From CAVPTL01 sp963729195 (lineage in GTDB: Bacteria; Actinomycetota; Thermoleophilia; Gaiellales; JAICJC01): a DNA stretch of 64,000 bases. The notes below the pieces were generated by a model that was not told where the DNA came from, made no database searches, and saw only the letters and a list, made by a program, of their open reading frames with translations. The position numbers were made by a program, and so were the translations under genes. Every line of letters begins with the position of its first letter. The stretch's first letter is position 1. The stretch is from positions 310,001 through 374,000 of the forward strand of contig CAVSNF010000025.1 in the NCBI GenBank assembly GCA_963729195.1, in the 5' to 3' direction. This document shows, piece after piece, positions 29,698 to 36,838 of this stretch.

Positions 29698-31221
29698 TTG
29701 AGCGACGGCCTGTCGCTGCGCGAACTGATTCGCGACCGCACCGTGGTGCTGCTGCTGAGCGTCGAGATGTTCACCACGCTGGGCTTCGCCGCGACCGCAA
29801 CCGCCCTCGGCTGGCAGGCGTACTCCAGATCGCACGAGCCGCTCGTGCTGGGCCTGCTGGGGCTGGCCGAGTTCATCCCCGCCGCGTTGCTCGCGATCCC
29901 CGCCGGACACATGGCCGACCGGCGCGACCGCCGCCGGGTGGCCGCGATGGGACTGCTCGTGGTCACATTCGCATGTGTGGCCCTGGCCCTGGACGCCGCC
30001 GCCGGCGACACCGACGTGTGGCCGCTCTACATCCTGGCCTTTGTCAGCGGCGTCGGCAATGCCTACGCGGGTCCCGCGGTCGGCCCGCTGCTGGCCGCGG
30101 GCGTCTCCCAGCGATCGCTGGCGCGGGCTGTGGCGGTGCTGATATCGGTGATGCAGGCCGGGATGATCGCCGGGCCGGCGATCGCGGGCCTGCTGCAGGT
30201 GGTCGGCTCGCCCGTGCCCTACGTGTTCGCCGGGGTGTGCGCGGCCGTGGCCGTGGTGATGGTGTCGCTGGTTCCGGCGGCCGTCGGACGGGCCCACGTT
30301 GGCGAACACAAAGCCACCTTCTCCGATGCGCTGGCCGGCGCCCGGTTCATCTTCGCCACGCCGGCGCTCTTGGGCGCGATCTCGCTCGATCTGATGGCGG
30401 TGCTGTTCGGCGGCGCGACCGCGCTTCTGCCGATCTTCTCCCAGACGATTCTGCACGTCGGCGCGTTCGGCAACGGGCTGCTGCGGGCTGCGCCGGGAAT
30501 CGGTGCGGTGGTGGTCGGATCGGTGCTCTCGGGCAGACCGCTGCGACGGCGAGTCGGGCGCACGCTGCTGGTGGTGGTCGCCCTGTTCGGGCTGTTCACA
30601 GTGGTGTTCGGGCTCTCAACCAACTTCGCGCTGTCGATGGCGGCACTGGCCGCCCTGGCCGGCGCCGACGTGATCTCGATGTCGATCCGGGGCACGCTCG
30701 TGCCGCTGCTCACGCCGCCCGACCTGCGCGGCCGGGTGAGCGCGGTGGAACGCGTGTTCATCGGCGCCTCGAACGAGCTGGGGGCATTCGAATCGGGCGT
30801 CGCGGCGGCACTTCTCGGGGCGGTGCCGGCCGTGCTCCTGGGCGGGATCGCCTCGATTGCGGTGGCGGGCATCTGGGCGTGGAAGTTCCCGGCGCTGCGC
30901 CGGATCGACCGATTCGAGGATATCCAGGTGATCGAAGGTCGATCAGGGGTCGAGCGCGAGCTTTTCGACCACCAGGTAGCGGCCGGCCTCATCCACCACC
31001 CGCTCGACGTCGGGCGAGACGTGCCCCCGTCGCACCACGAACCGGTCGTCGCGGATGTGGATCTGCTCGTACAACGTCGACCGAGATCTCGATCGGCGAG
31101 GTGCAATCGGGGTTGCCACACTCACACACGAACGGGACGTCGTCCTCGGGGTCGGCGCCGCCGGCCTCCTCGAGCTGGGCGCGGCGCTCGTTGTGGGCGC
31201 GAAACGCCATCTCGTTCTTGA
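29698..31221 (+). CDS. MFS transporter (EntS/MFS_3-like)
   Basis: Roughly 12 membrane segments over the first 415 residues, with the loop-2 motif 'GHMADRRDRRRVAAMGL' and the late motif 'PPDLRGRVSAVERVFIGASNELG' typical of MFS_3/EntS-type exporters. It begins at TTG 29698 behind GAGGGCGG, 10 bases after the amine oxidase stop. The frame runs to 31221, but the last 90 residues are antisense to the convergent 30943 gene and Arg/His-rich. The native protein probably ends near 30945 after 'RIDRFEDIQV'. It may export a product of the amine oxidase operon. Confidence 0.84.
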   Translation: MSDGLSLRELIRDRTVVLLLSVEMFTTLGFAATATALGWQAYSRSHEPLVLGLLGLAEFIPAALLAIPAGHMADRRDRRRVAAMGLLVVTFACVALALDAAAGDTDVWPLYILAFVSGVGNAYAGPAVGPLLAAGVSQRSLARAVAVLISVMQAGMIAGPAIAGLLQVVGSPVPYVFAGVCAAVAVVMVSLVPAAVGRAHVGEHKATFSDALAGARFIFATPALLGAISLDLMAVLFGGATALLPIFSQTILHVGAFGNGLLRAAPGIGAVVVGSVLSGRPLRRRVGRTLLVVVALFGLFTVVFGLSTNFALSMAALAALAGADVISMSIRGTLVPLLTPPDLRGRVSAVERVFIGASNELGAFESGVAAALLGAVPAVLLGGIASIAVAGIWAWKFPALRRIDRFEDIQVIEGRSGVERELFDHQVAAGLIHHPLDVGRDVPPSHHEPVVADVDLLVQRRPRSRSARCNRGCHTHTRTGRRPRGRRRRPPRAGRGARCGRETPSRS

Positions 31222-31273
31222 CCAGGCGCTGCTCCCGAAAGCTCTCCGCGCCGGGAATGTCGTGTTCACTCAT
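30943..31273 (-). CDS. Small conserved actinobacterial-type protein with a Cys-rich 'CECGNPDC' motif, one frame break
   Basis: About 109 residues from ATG 31273. The N-terminal amphipathic helix 'ESFREQRLVKNEMAFRAHNE' is followed by 'FVCECGNPDCTSPIEIS' and a C-terminal 'RFVVRRGHVSPDVERVVDE'. Small proteins with this layout are frequent in actinobacterial genomes and have no known function. The Cys cluster could bind zinc. The frame shifts by +1 near 31083. It overlaps the stop of the YihY-like gene by 8 bases and ends opposite the MFS gene tail. Confidence 0.72.
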
Positions 31274-32153
31274 CGCGAGCAGCATCGTACTCGGCCGCCG
31301 ATTGCGCGGCGCGGCGATCGGCATCCCGCTCCGCATTGATCTCGGCCCCGAACAACAACACCAACGCCGACAGCCTGAGCCAGACCAGCACCACGATCAC
31401 CGCGGCCAGCGATCCCCAGGTCTTGTTGTAGGAGCCGAACCGGTTGGTGAAGTAGGCAAACACGTCGGAGAGCACCAGCCAGCCCAGGACCGACACCACG
31501 CCCCCGATCGTGAACACGTGAAAACCCGGGTCTTCGAGGTTCGGCCCCAGCCGCATCAGCATGGCAAACACCATCAGTAGCGCGACGATCACCACCGGCC
31601 ACTGGATCACCGTCCAAAGCGTGCTGGGCGATCGGTCGTATCCGAGATGCTGGTCCGCGAAGTGCGAGAGCTTCGGCGCCAGCACGAACAGCCCAAACAC
31701 GATCGCAAACGCCACCAGGGTGCAGCCCACCATCGCCAGGGCGATCAGCCGGCGGCGGATGAAGCCGCGCGTCTCGGACCGCTGGAAGGCAACGTTGAGA
31801 CCCCACATCAGCGTCTGCATCGATCCCGAGAGCGACCACACGCCCAGCACCAGGCCGACAAGCAGGATCACGAGCCCGCTCTGGCGCGCGCTGGCGATCT
31901 GGGTGAGGCTGTCGGACAGGAGCTGAATCACCTCTTTGGGCACGACGTCGTCGGCCTCGAGCAGCCACTGGTGAATCGTCTGGGGCTCGGCGAAGGCGCC
32001 GAATGCACCCACCACCACCAGCAGCGCCGCCGGGATCGCCAGGAAACTGTTGTAGCCGATCGCCTGGGCCACCTGGCCGACGTTGTCGCTCATCGCCCGC
32101 TGTCCAGCGCGGACGATCAGATTGGAAGACGCCGTGCGGATGAGGTTGGCCAC
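31266..32153 (-). CDS. YihY/BrkB-family integral membrane protein
   Basis: 295 residues, unbroken, with six predicted membrane segments. Typical YihY features are the N-terminal 'QAIGYNSFLAIPAAL' and 'GLVLGVWSLSGSMQTLMWGLNVAF', then 'LIALAMVGCTLVAFAIVFGL' written here in parts, and the C-terminal 'FGSYNKTWGSLAAVIVVLVW' followed by 'LLFGAEINAER'. The molecular function of the family is not established, and the old RNase BN annotation is incorrect. It overlaps the small Cys-motif gene downstream, which suggests an operon. Confidence 0.9.
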   Translation of the reverse strand: MANLIRTASSNLIVRAGQRAMSDNVGQVAQAIGYNSFLAIPAALLVVVGAFGAFAEPQTIHQWLLEADDVVPKEVIQLLSDSLTQIASARQSGLVILLVGLVLGVWSLSGSMQTLMWGLNVAFQRSETRGFIRRRLIALAMVGCTLVAFAIVFGLFVLAPKLSHFADQHLGYDRSPSTLWTVIQWPVVIVALLMVFAMLMRLGPNLEDPGFHVFTIGGVVSVLGWLVLSDVFAYFTNRFGSYNKTWGSLAAVIVVLVWLRLSALVLLFGAEINAERDADRRAAQSAAEYDAARDE

Positions 32154-32194
32154 GCCGTTCTACGGTACCCGGCAGCCCCGGACGGATCCGGCTC

Positions 32195-32866
32195 TCAGCC
32201 GGCGTCCATCTGGGCCAGCGCTGATCGCAGCAGCCGCGAGACGTGCATCTGTGAAATTCCCATCTGCTCGGCGATCTCGTCCTGGGACAGCTCCATGCCG
32301 AACCGCAGCGCCAGAATCGTGCGCGAGCGGCGATCCAGCCGCTCCAGCAACGGCTCCAGCTCGAGCCGGGCGACCGCCGCCTCCAGCGCCTGGTCGAGCC
32401 CCGGCGGGTCGAGCGCAGCCGCGTCCACCACCGGCGGGGCCAGCGCCGCGCGCGCCCGCATCCCCTCCACCACCTGCTCCTCGTCCAGCTCGGCCTCACG
32501 GGCGATGTCGGCGACCGTGGGCGGCCGGTGAAGCTCCGCGGTGGCGGAGTCGGCGGCCAGCTCCACCCGCCGGGCGAGCTCTCGCGCCGTCCGCGACACG
32601 TGCGTGGGCGCCTGGGCCCGCACCGTCGCCAGCATCTCGCCGGTGATGAACGGCATCGCGTAGCCATGGAACGGCACACCCCGATCGGGGTCGAACGACC
32701 GGGCCGCCAGCATCACACCGACCATGCCCGACTGCTCCAGATCCTCGACCGGCACGCGTCCCGCGAAGCGACGCGCGACCGCTGCCACCAGCGACTGCGA
32801 CTGCTCGACGAGCTGTGCAACGTCGACGGGCTCCCGACCGTTCGAGTTCCCGTCGGGCGGTGTCAC
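32195..32866 (-). CDS. SigB/SigF-type RNA polymerase sigma factor (copy 1)
   Basis: 223 residues, unbroken. Region 2 is visible in 'LEQSGMVGVMLAARSFDPDRG' and 'FHGYAMPFITGEML', region 3 in the 'PTVADIAREAEL' block and region 4 in 'LRFGMELSQDEIAEQMGI' with the recognition helix 'SQMHVSRLLRSAL'. GTG 32866 begins one base after the stop of the RsbW-like small gene, so the two are coupled. SigB/SigF factors control general stress or development and are held by RsbW-type anti-sigma kinases, one of which is encoded divergently at 33268. Confidence 0.9.
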   Translation of the reverse strand: MTPPDGNSNGREPVDVAQLVEQSQSLVAAVARRFAGRVPVEDLEQSGMVGVMLAARSFDPDRGVPFHGYAMPFITGEMLATVRAQAPTHVSRTARELARRVELAADSATAELHRPPTVADIAREAELDEEQVVEGMRARAALAPPVVDAAALDPPGLDQALEAAVARLELEPLLERLDRRSRTILALRFGMELSQDEIAEQMGISQMHVSRLLRSALAQMDAG

Positions 32867-32867
32867 C

Positions 32868-33218
32868 TCACCGGCCAACTCGAAGCAGCACCTCATTGTC
32901 GCGGACATCGACCGACCCCACCAGCGAGTCGATCGCCGACCGGCCACCGCGCAGCCGACTGACGTCAACGCCTTCGATCGTGACGTTCACGCTGTGGTCG
33001 TCGTAGGCCACCGTGACCGTGCGCGGGGCGTCGTCGGATGCCGTCCGGGCGACCAGCTCCAGCGCCGTCACCAGCTCGTCGATCGCAATCACGTCCACAC
33101 CGGCGCGGGCGCCCATCGCGATCACCAGCGGCTCGGCCAGCGGAGCCACTGCCACGGAGCCGTGGACGCGCAGCGTGATCGTCCTGGCATGTCCGCCCAT
33201 CCCCGCAGGATAGAGCAT
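32868..33218 (-). CDS. Small protein resembling a degenerate RsbW/SpoIIAB fold
   Basis: 116 residues from ATG 33218 (or ATG 33200, 'MGGHARTI'). The order of strands and the helix 'VIAIDELVTALELVARTA' resemble the N-terminal half of HATPase_c_2 anti-sigma kinases. The ATP-binding N-box (E-x-x-x-N) and the glycine boxes are missing. It ends one base before the SigB-like start, which strongly suggests co-translation. I infer a regulatory role for that sigma factor, perhaps as an antagonist or co-binder. I do not recognise a named family. Confidence 0.6.
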   Translation of the reverse strand: MLYPAGMGGHARTITLRVHGSVAVAPLAEPLVIAMGARAGVDVIAIDELVTALELVARTASDDAPRTVTVAYDDHSVNVTIEGVDVSRLRGGRSAIDSLVGSVDVRDNEVLLRVGR

Positions 33219-33229
33219 CCAAAATCCGA

Positions 33230-33256
33230 GGTTGGCTATCCGACTCGACTGGGTAC
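33230..33256 (+). promoter_or_regulatory. Candidate SigB/SigF-like promoter upstream of the anti-sigma kinase gene
   Basis: GGTTGG at 33230-33235 and GGGTAC at 33251-33256 are separated by 15 bases. This resembles the GTTT-N14/16-GGGTA pattern of SigB/SigF promoters. The predicted start would leave a leader of only a few bases before ATG 33268. If real, the sigma factors here control their own regulators. Confidence 0.35.
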
Positions 33257-33267
33257 TATCTCGTGAA

Positions 33268-33661
33268 ATGCAGATGGTCCGCAGTGGTTTTGAGCTTCGC
33301 GCAGCGGCAGACGCCGAGAGCGTTCCGCTGGTGCGACACGCGCTGCGGGTCTATCTGGAGCGGTTCGACCTCAGCGATGACCGGATCGCGGAGGTAACGC
33401 TGGCGGTCACCGAAGCGTGCAGCAACGTGGTCGTGCATGCCTATCGGGATGGCCCCGGCGAACTCGAAGTGACTCGTCGAGGACGACCCCGTCGAAGGCG
33501 TGATCGTGCATGTCCGCGATCACGGTGGCGGTCTGCAGCCGCGCGCCGACAGTCCCGGCTTGGGTGTGGGGCTGCCGGTGATCTACGCCATCGCCGACTC
33601 GGTGCAGGTGAGTTCCAACAGCGACGGCAACGGCACCGACCTGCGCATGCACTTCCGTTAG
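33268..33661 (+). CDS. Anti-sigma factor serine kinase (RsbW/SpoIIAB-like), one frame break
   Basis: About 130 residues of the HATPase_c_2 family. The N-box is 'TLAVTEACSNVVVHAYR' (Glu and Asn), the first Gly box 'VRDHGGGL', and the second 'SPGLGVGLPVI', all ATP-contacting. The frame shifts by +1 near 33470, joining 'GELEV' to 'LVEDDPVEG'. The partner STAS gene follows 23 bases later. Known RsbW proteins bind a SigB-type factor and phosphorylate the STAS antagonist. Two possible sigma targets are adjacent. Confidence 0.88.
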
Positions 33662-33684
33662 GACTGTGAGGATTCGATACGCTC

Positions 33685-34067
33685 ATGCGCACTATGAACT
33701 CGAGCATTGATCTTGAGCAGGCGCCGTCGGGAGTCGCGGTGGTGGTCGTCAAGGGCGAGCACGACCTCGCCACCGCAGACACACTGCGCGACACCGATCT
33801 CGCGTGCGATCCAGTCGGCGTCACGGCGTGGTGGTCGATCTCGACCACGCCGAGTTCATCGACTCCGCCGTGCTGCGTGTGTTGATCGTCGGTCAGCAGC
33901 AGGCCGACGACGCCGGCACGGGATTTGCGATCGCGATCACCGATTCGACTGGACACGCCGTGCGCACGCTGCTGGAGCTGACCGGGCTTGATCGCAAGCT
34001 GACGGTCGCCCCCGGCCGCGCCGAGGCGCTGGCGGCCGTGGCCGAAGCTGAGGGGCTCGCTTCGTAG
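33685..34067 (+). CDS. STAS-domain anti-anti-sigma factor (RsbV/SpoIIAA-like), one frame break
   Basis: About 126 residues. N-terminal 'VVVVKGEHDLATADTLR' is the usual first half of the STAS fold, and 'VDLDHAEFIDSAVLRVLI' carries the phosphorylatable Ser in 'IDSA'. The frame shifts by +1 near 33815. It is the expected partner of the RsbW-like kinase immediately upstream: the unphosphorylated form captures the kinase and frees the sigma factor. No phosphatase (RsbU/SpoIIE-like) is seen in the window. Confidence 0.87.
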
Positions 34068-34177
34068 CCGGTGAGATCGATGTTTTTGGGACGGCCGCGC
34101 GGGGAATGGTCTGCAGGTACGCGGCGGATCGGCTCGTTCCGGCATTCGGGCTGATCCGTCGCGTTACTCTTCGTATC

Positions 34178-34339
34178 GTGGATCGCGATCCCCACGTCCC
34201 GAAGCGAGCCCCCCGCGACGCCGACGACGCGGATGCGCCCGAGCCGAGCGACGAGGGCCTGGACGAACTCGACCTCACCGATGCCGCATCGTTTCCGGCA
34301 TCGGATCCGCCCGCCTGGGCCAGCCGCGGCGATTCCTGA
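34178..34339 (+). CDS. Small acidic protein with an 'FPASDPPAW' motif
   Basis: 53 residues from GTG 34178. Asp/Glu/Ala-rich ('RDADDADAPEPSDEGLDELDL') ending in 'SFPASDPPAWASRGDS'. The FPASDPPAW box recurs in short uncharacterised bacterial proteins, often near stress genes. No domain or membrane segment is present. It may be the last gene of the RsbW-RsbV unit. The frame can be extended upstream to 34106 with less convincing sequence. Confidence 0.5.
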   Translation: MDRDPHVPKRAPRDADDADAPEPSDEGLDELDLTDAASFPASDPPAWASRGDS

Positions 34340-34559
34340 ACCTGACACGTTCTCAAGATCGCGATCTGCGATCCGATCACCGGGGCAAGCGCTCCGGTTG
34401 GCATTTACGGAGCCAGAACCACCGCGGACGGCGATCGGCATCATCGCCGTGCGCGCGCCCGGGCTGTGACCGAACCGGGGGGCATTCCCGTGTTGTCACA
34501 GCCTGATGGGGTGGCGGTCTCGAGATCCGGGAGACTCGGGACCGCGACCCCCGGCATTC

Positions 34560-34590
34560 GTGAATAACGGTGCCAGGCACCGTTATTCAC
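34560..34590. repeat. Palindromic GGTGCC-A-GGCACC element, copy 2 (perfect)
   Basis: Perfect 15-base inverted repeat, GTGAATAACGGTGCC and its complement around a central A. It is of the 'AACGG' arm type, in the gap downstream of both flanking genes. Two more copies follow within 130 bases. Confidence 0.95.
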
Positions 34591-34640
34591 GGTAGAGGCG
34601 ACCTCTCAAACTGCCAGGCTACCGCCGCATGCCCAGCGAT

Positions 34641-34671
34641 TGAATAATTGGTGCCTAGCACCAATTATTCA
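34641..34671. repeat. Palindromic GGTGCC-T-AGCACC element, copy 3
   Basis: Arms TGAATAATTGGTGC and GCACCAATTATTCA flank CTA. It is of the 'AATTGG' arm type, with one core change (AGCACC for GGCACC). It lies 50 bases after copy 2 and 10 before copy 4. Confidence 0.93.
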
Positions 34672-34681
34672 CCCTCGGCTT

Positions 34682-34718
34682 GGGGTGAATAACGGTGCCT
34701 GGCACCGTTATTCACCCC
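34682..34718. repeat. Palindromic GGTGCC-T-GGCACC element, copy 4 (perfect, extended arms)
   Basis: Perfect palindrome of 18-base arms (GGGG + TGAATAACGGTGCC) around a central T. It sits 6 bases beyond the stop codon of the SigB-like copy 2 gene. As RNA it would form a very stable hairpin directly after that gene, which is compatible with a terminator or 3'-end stabiliser. Confidence 0.95.
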
Positions 34719-34724
34719 GGCCGT

Positions 34725-35477
34725 TCAGGCGGCGATGGGGCCGAGTTCGTCGCGCAGCGAGTCGAGCGCGGCACGCAGGAGCCGCGAGACGTGCATCTGG
34801 CTGATGCCCAGACGATCGGCGATCTCGGATTGGGTGAGATCCTCGAAGTAGCGCAGCGCCACGATCCGGCGCTCACGCTGCGGCAGCGTCTGCAACAGCC
34901 GCACCAGCGTGGCCCGGTCGGCCACGGACTCCAGCGACCGGTCGTCGGTGGCCAGCCACTGCGCCCGGCTGCCGGTGACGGTGCCGTCGTCACTCGCACC
35001 CACGTCCAGCGAATCGGCGGTGTAGGCGCGCTGGGCCATCACCGCCTCGTCGACCTGCTCAGGAGTCACCTCCAACGCTTCGGCCAGCTCGTCGGTGCTG
35101 GGAGCGCGCCCCAGCTTGTGCGACAGCCGCTCTCGCATCGCCGACGTGCGCCGGCTCAGCTCCTGCAACGACCGCGGCACCCGCACCGCCCAGCCGCGGT
35201 CGCGGAACTGATGCATGATCTCGCCCTCGATGGTGCGGGCCGCAAACGCGCTCAGCGGCACGCCCCGCTCCGGCCGGTAGCGATTGACCGACTGCACCAA
35301 GCCCAGATTGCCGGCCTGCACGATGTCATCCAAGGCCAGCCCGCGCCCCACGTAGCGGCGCGCAATCGAGCGCACCAGCGGCGTGTGACGCATGATCAGT
35401 TGCTCTCGCATCCGTTCGTCACCCTCGCGGATGCCGTGGACGAGTTCCATGTCTGTCAGAGGAGTTGTGATCGACAT
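34725..35477 (-). CDS. SigB/SigF-type RNA polymerase sigma factor (copy 2)
   Basis: 250 residues, unbroken, starting at ATG 35477 behind GGGAGGG. Region 2 shows 'LDDIVQAGNLGLVQSVNRY' and 'SAFAARTIEGEIMHQFRDRG', region 3 the block around 'RAPSTDELAEALEVTPEQV', and region 4 'LRYFEDLTQSEIADRLGI' with 'SQMHVSRLL'. It is longer than copy 1 (223 residues) and diverged from it. Its position 1.2 kb from the RsbW/RsbV genes makes it a second possible partner. It lies downstream of the rpoD-like gene but is separated by 143 bases and a hairpin. Confidence 0.92.
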   Translation of the reverse strand: MSITTPLTDMELVHGIREGDERMREQLIMRHTPLVRSIARRYVGRGLALDDIVQAGNLGLVQSVNRYRPERGVPLSAFAARTIEGEIMHQFRDRGWAVRVPRSLQELSRRTSAMRERLSHKLGRAPSTDELAEALEVTPEQVDEAVMAQRAYTADSLDVGASDDGTVTGSRAQWLATDDRSLESVADRATLVRLLQTLPQRERRIVALRYFEDLTQSEIADRLGISQMHVSRLLRAALDSLRDELGPIAA

Positions 35478-35563
35478 GTGCCGTTCCCTCCCGTTATCGG
35501 AATGCTCTAGACCCTCAACTGAGGAGGTGTGCGAGACAGAACGGTCTCAAACATTAAACCAGT

Positions 35564-35596
35564 GAGGGCTCCCCTCCCGGTAGGAGAGAAGCCCTC
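35564..35596 (-). terminator. Hairpin terminator-like structure downstream of the RpoD-type gene
   Basis: On the minus strand GAGGGCT pairs with AGCCCTC at the two ends of 35564-35596, enclosing a partly paired CT/GA-rich inner stem. A short T-rich stretch (GGTTTAATGTTT) follows. It lies 25 bases after the sigma factor stop at 35621. The T tract is weak, so efficiency is uncertain. Confidence 0.55.
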
Positions 35597-35620
35597 GGAG
35601 TTCGTGTGCGAAGCCGGTGG

Positions 35621-36659
35621 TTAGGCGGCGTCGCGGATGCCGTCGATGTCGGGCATCGCAGACAGCTGGGTCAGCGCCTCAGCCTCGAGCTGGCGCACCC
35701 GCTCGCGGGTGAGACCGACTTCACGACCGACCGCCTCGAGCATCATCGGCTCCGACCCGGCCAGGCCGTATCGCAGCTCGACGATCTTGCGCTTGCGCGG
35801 GGACAGCTGATCCAACGCCCGCCCCAGCGCCTCGGTGCGCAGCGTGGTCGCCACCGCATCGGTGACATCCTCGCTGGTGGTGTCGGCGATCATGTCGCCC
35901 AGCTCGGTATCGCCGTCCGCCGAAGCAGGTCGATGCAGCGACGTCGCCTGCGATCGGAAGCTGTCGGCGTCACGCACCTCCTCCGCCGTCATCTTGGCGT
36001 GCTTGGCCACCTCGTCGTCGGTCGCCTCGCGACCCAGGCGAGCCTCCAGCTCTCGACGAGACCGGTCGATCTTGCGCATGCGGTCGTGCACGTGCACGGG
36101 CACGCGGATGGTGCGGCTGTGGTTTGCAACAGCCCGCTGCACCGCCTGCCTGATCCACCAGGTCGCGTAGGTCGAGAACTTGAGATCGCGGCGCCAGTCG
36201 AACTTCTCGACCGCCCGCACCAGGCCCAGCGTGCCCTCCTGGATCAGATCCAGGAATGCGACACCGTGACCACGGTACTTCTTGGCGATCGACACGACCA
36301 ACCTGCAGGTTGGCCTCGACCATGCGTCGCTTTGCCAGCTCGTCGCCCTCTTCGACCAGTCGCGCCAAGCGCTGCTCCTCGTCCTTGGTGAGCAACGGCG
36401 TGCGGCCGATCTGGGCCAGGTACAGGTCAAGGCTGTCGACCGTGGCACCGGCGATGTAGGCCGGCATCTCGACCGGAGCGTCGACCTCTCGCACGCTCAC
36501 GACCTCAACACCGAGCTCTTCCAGTTCGGTTCGCAGCCGAGCCTCGTCCTCTGGCGTGAGATCCAGCTCCGCCACGAGATCGGTAAGTTCGGAGGCGTCC
36601 AGCTCGCCCTCAGACTGGGCTCGCTCAACGACTTCTCGGATTGGTTCTTGCATCAACAT
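35621..36659 (-). CDS. RpoD/SigA-type primary-like sigma factor, one frame break
   Basis: About 345 residues. Region 1.2 is 'DSLDLYLAQIGRTPLLT', region 2 includes 'AFLDLIQEGTLGLVRAVEKF' and 'FSTYATWWIRQAVQRA', region 3 'RKIDRSRRELEARLGREAT', and region 4 'PRKRKIVELRYGL' with 'GLTRERVRQLEAEAL'. The frame shifts by +1 near 36303; removing one base restores the invariant 'ANLRLVVSIAKKY' exactly. ATG 36659 (or 36653) follows GAAGAAGAG. The short N-terminus compared with RpoD of 500-600 residues suggests either a compact SigA or a group 2 (HrdB/SigB-mycobacterial type) factor. Confidence 0.9.
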
Positions 36660-36787
36660 TCTCTTCTTCGCCTCTCTGCTCGCGCGGCGCGACTCTCGGC
36701 TCCTGCACCGCGTCGTGGCCTCTTTGTCCCATTGGCGCCCAACCGAACAATTCACCCGGATTCGACACCAGACCCCTACCAAACACT

Positions 36788-36815
36788 CTTATAAACGCAG
36801 CTCACACGCTGTCTA
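36788..36815 (-). promoter_or_regulatory. Candidate sigma-70 promoter of the RpoD-type sigma gene
   Basis: On the minus strand TAGACA (36815-36810) and TATAAG (36793-36788) are separated by 16 bases, each one mismatch from consensus. Transcription would begin near 36781 and give a leader of about 120 bases. It lies in the 179-base gap behind the CapA-like gene. Confidence 0.6.
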
Positions 36816-36838
36816 TTCCCGTTAGCGGGCAGTTGTAT

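Larger units (their letters stand above)
34340..34724. other. 385-base gene-free stretch carrying three palindromes
   Basis: This is the 3'-to-3' gap between the small acidic protein gene (plus) and the SigB-like copy 2 gene (minus). No convincing coding frame was seen. It holds three copies of the palindromic element (listed separately) in its last 165 bases. The first half shows no clear promoter or structured RNA. Confidence 0.7.

Noticed and set aside
30945..31221. A 90-residue Arg/His-rich C-terminal extension of the MFS transporter at 29698
   Set aside because: It is antisense to the better-supported small gene 30943-31273 and has shadow-like composition; the transporter helices end before 30945.
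34560..34718. A short CRISPR-like array
   Set aside because: The repeats are palindromes of two arm types at unequal spacing (50 and 10 bases), with no constant spacer length and no cas genes.
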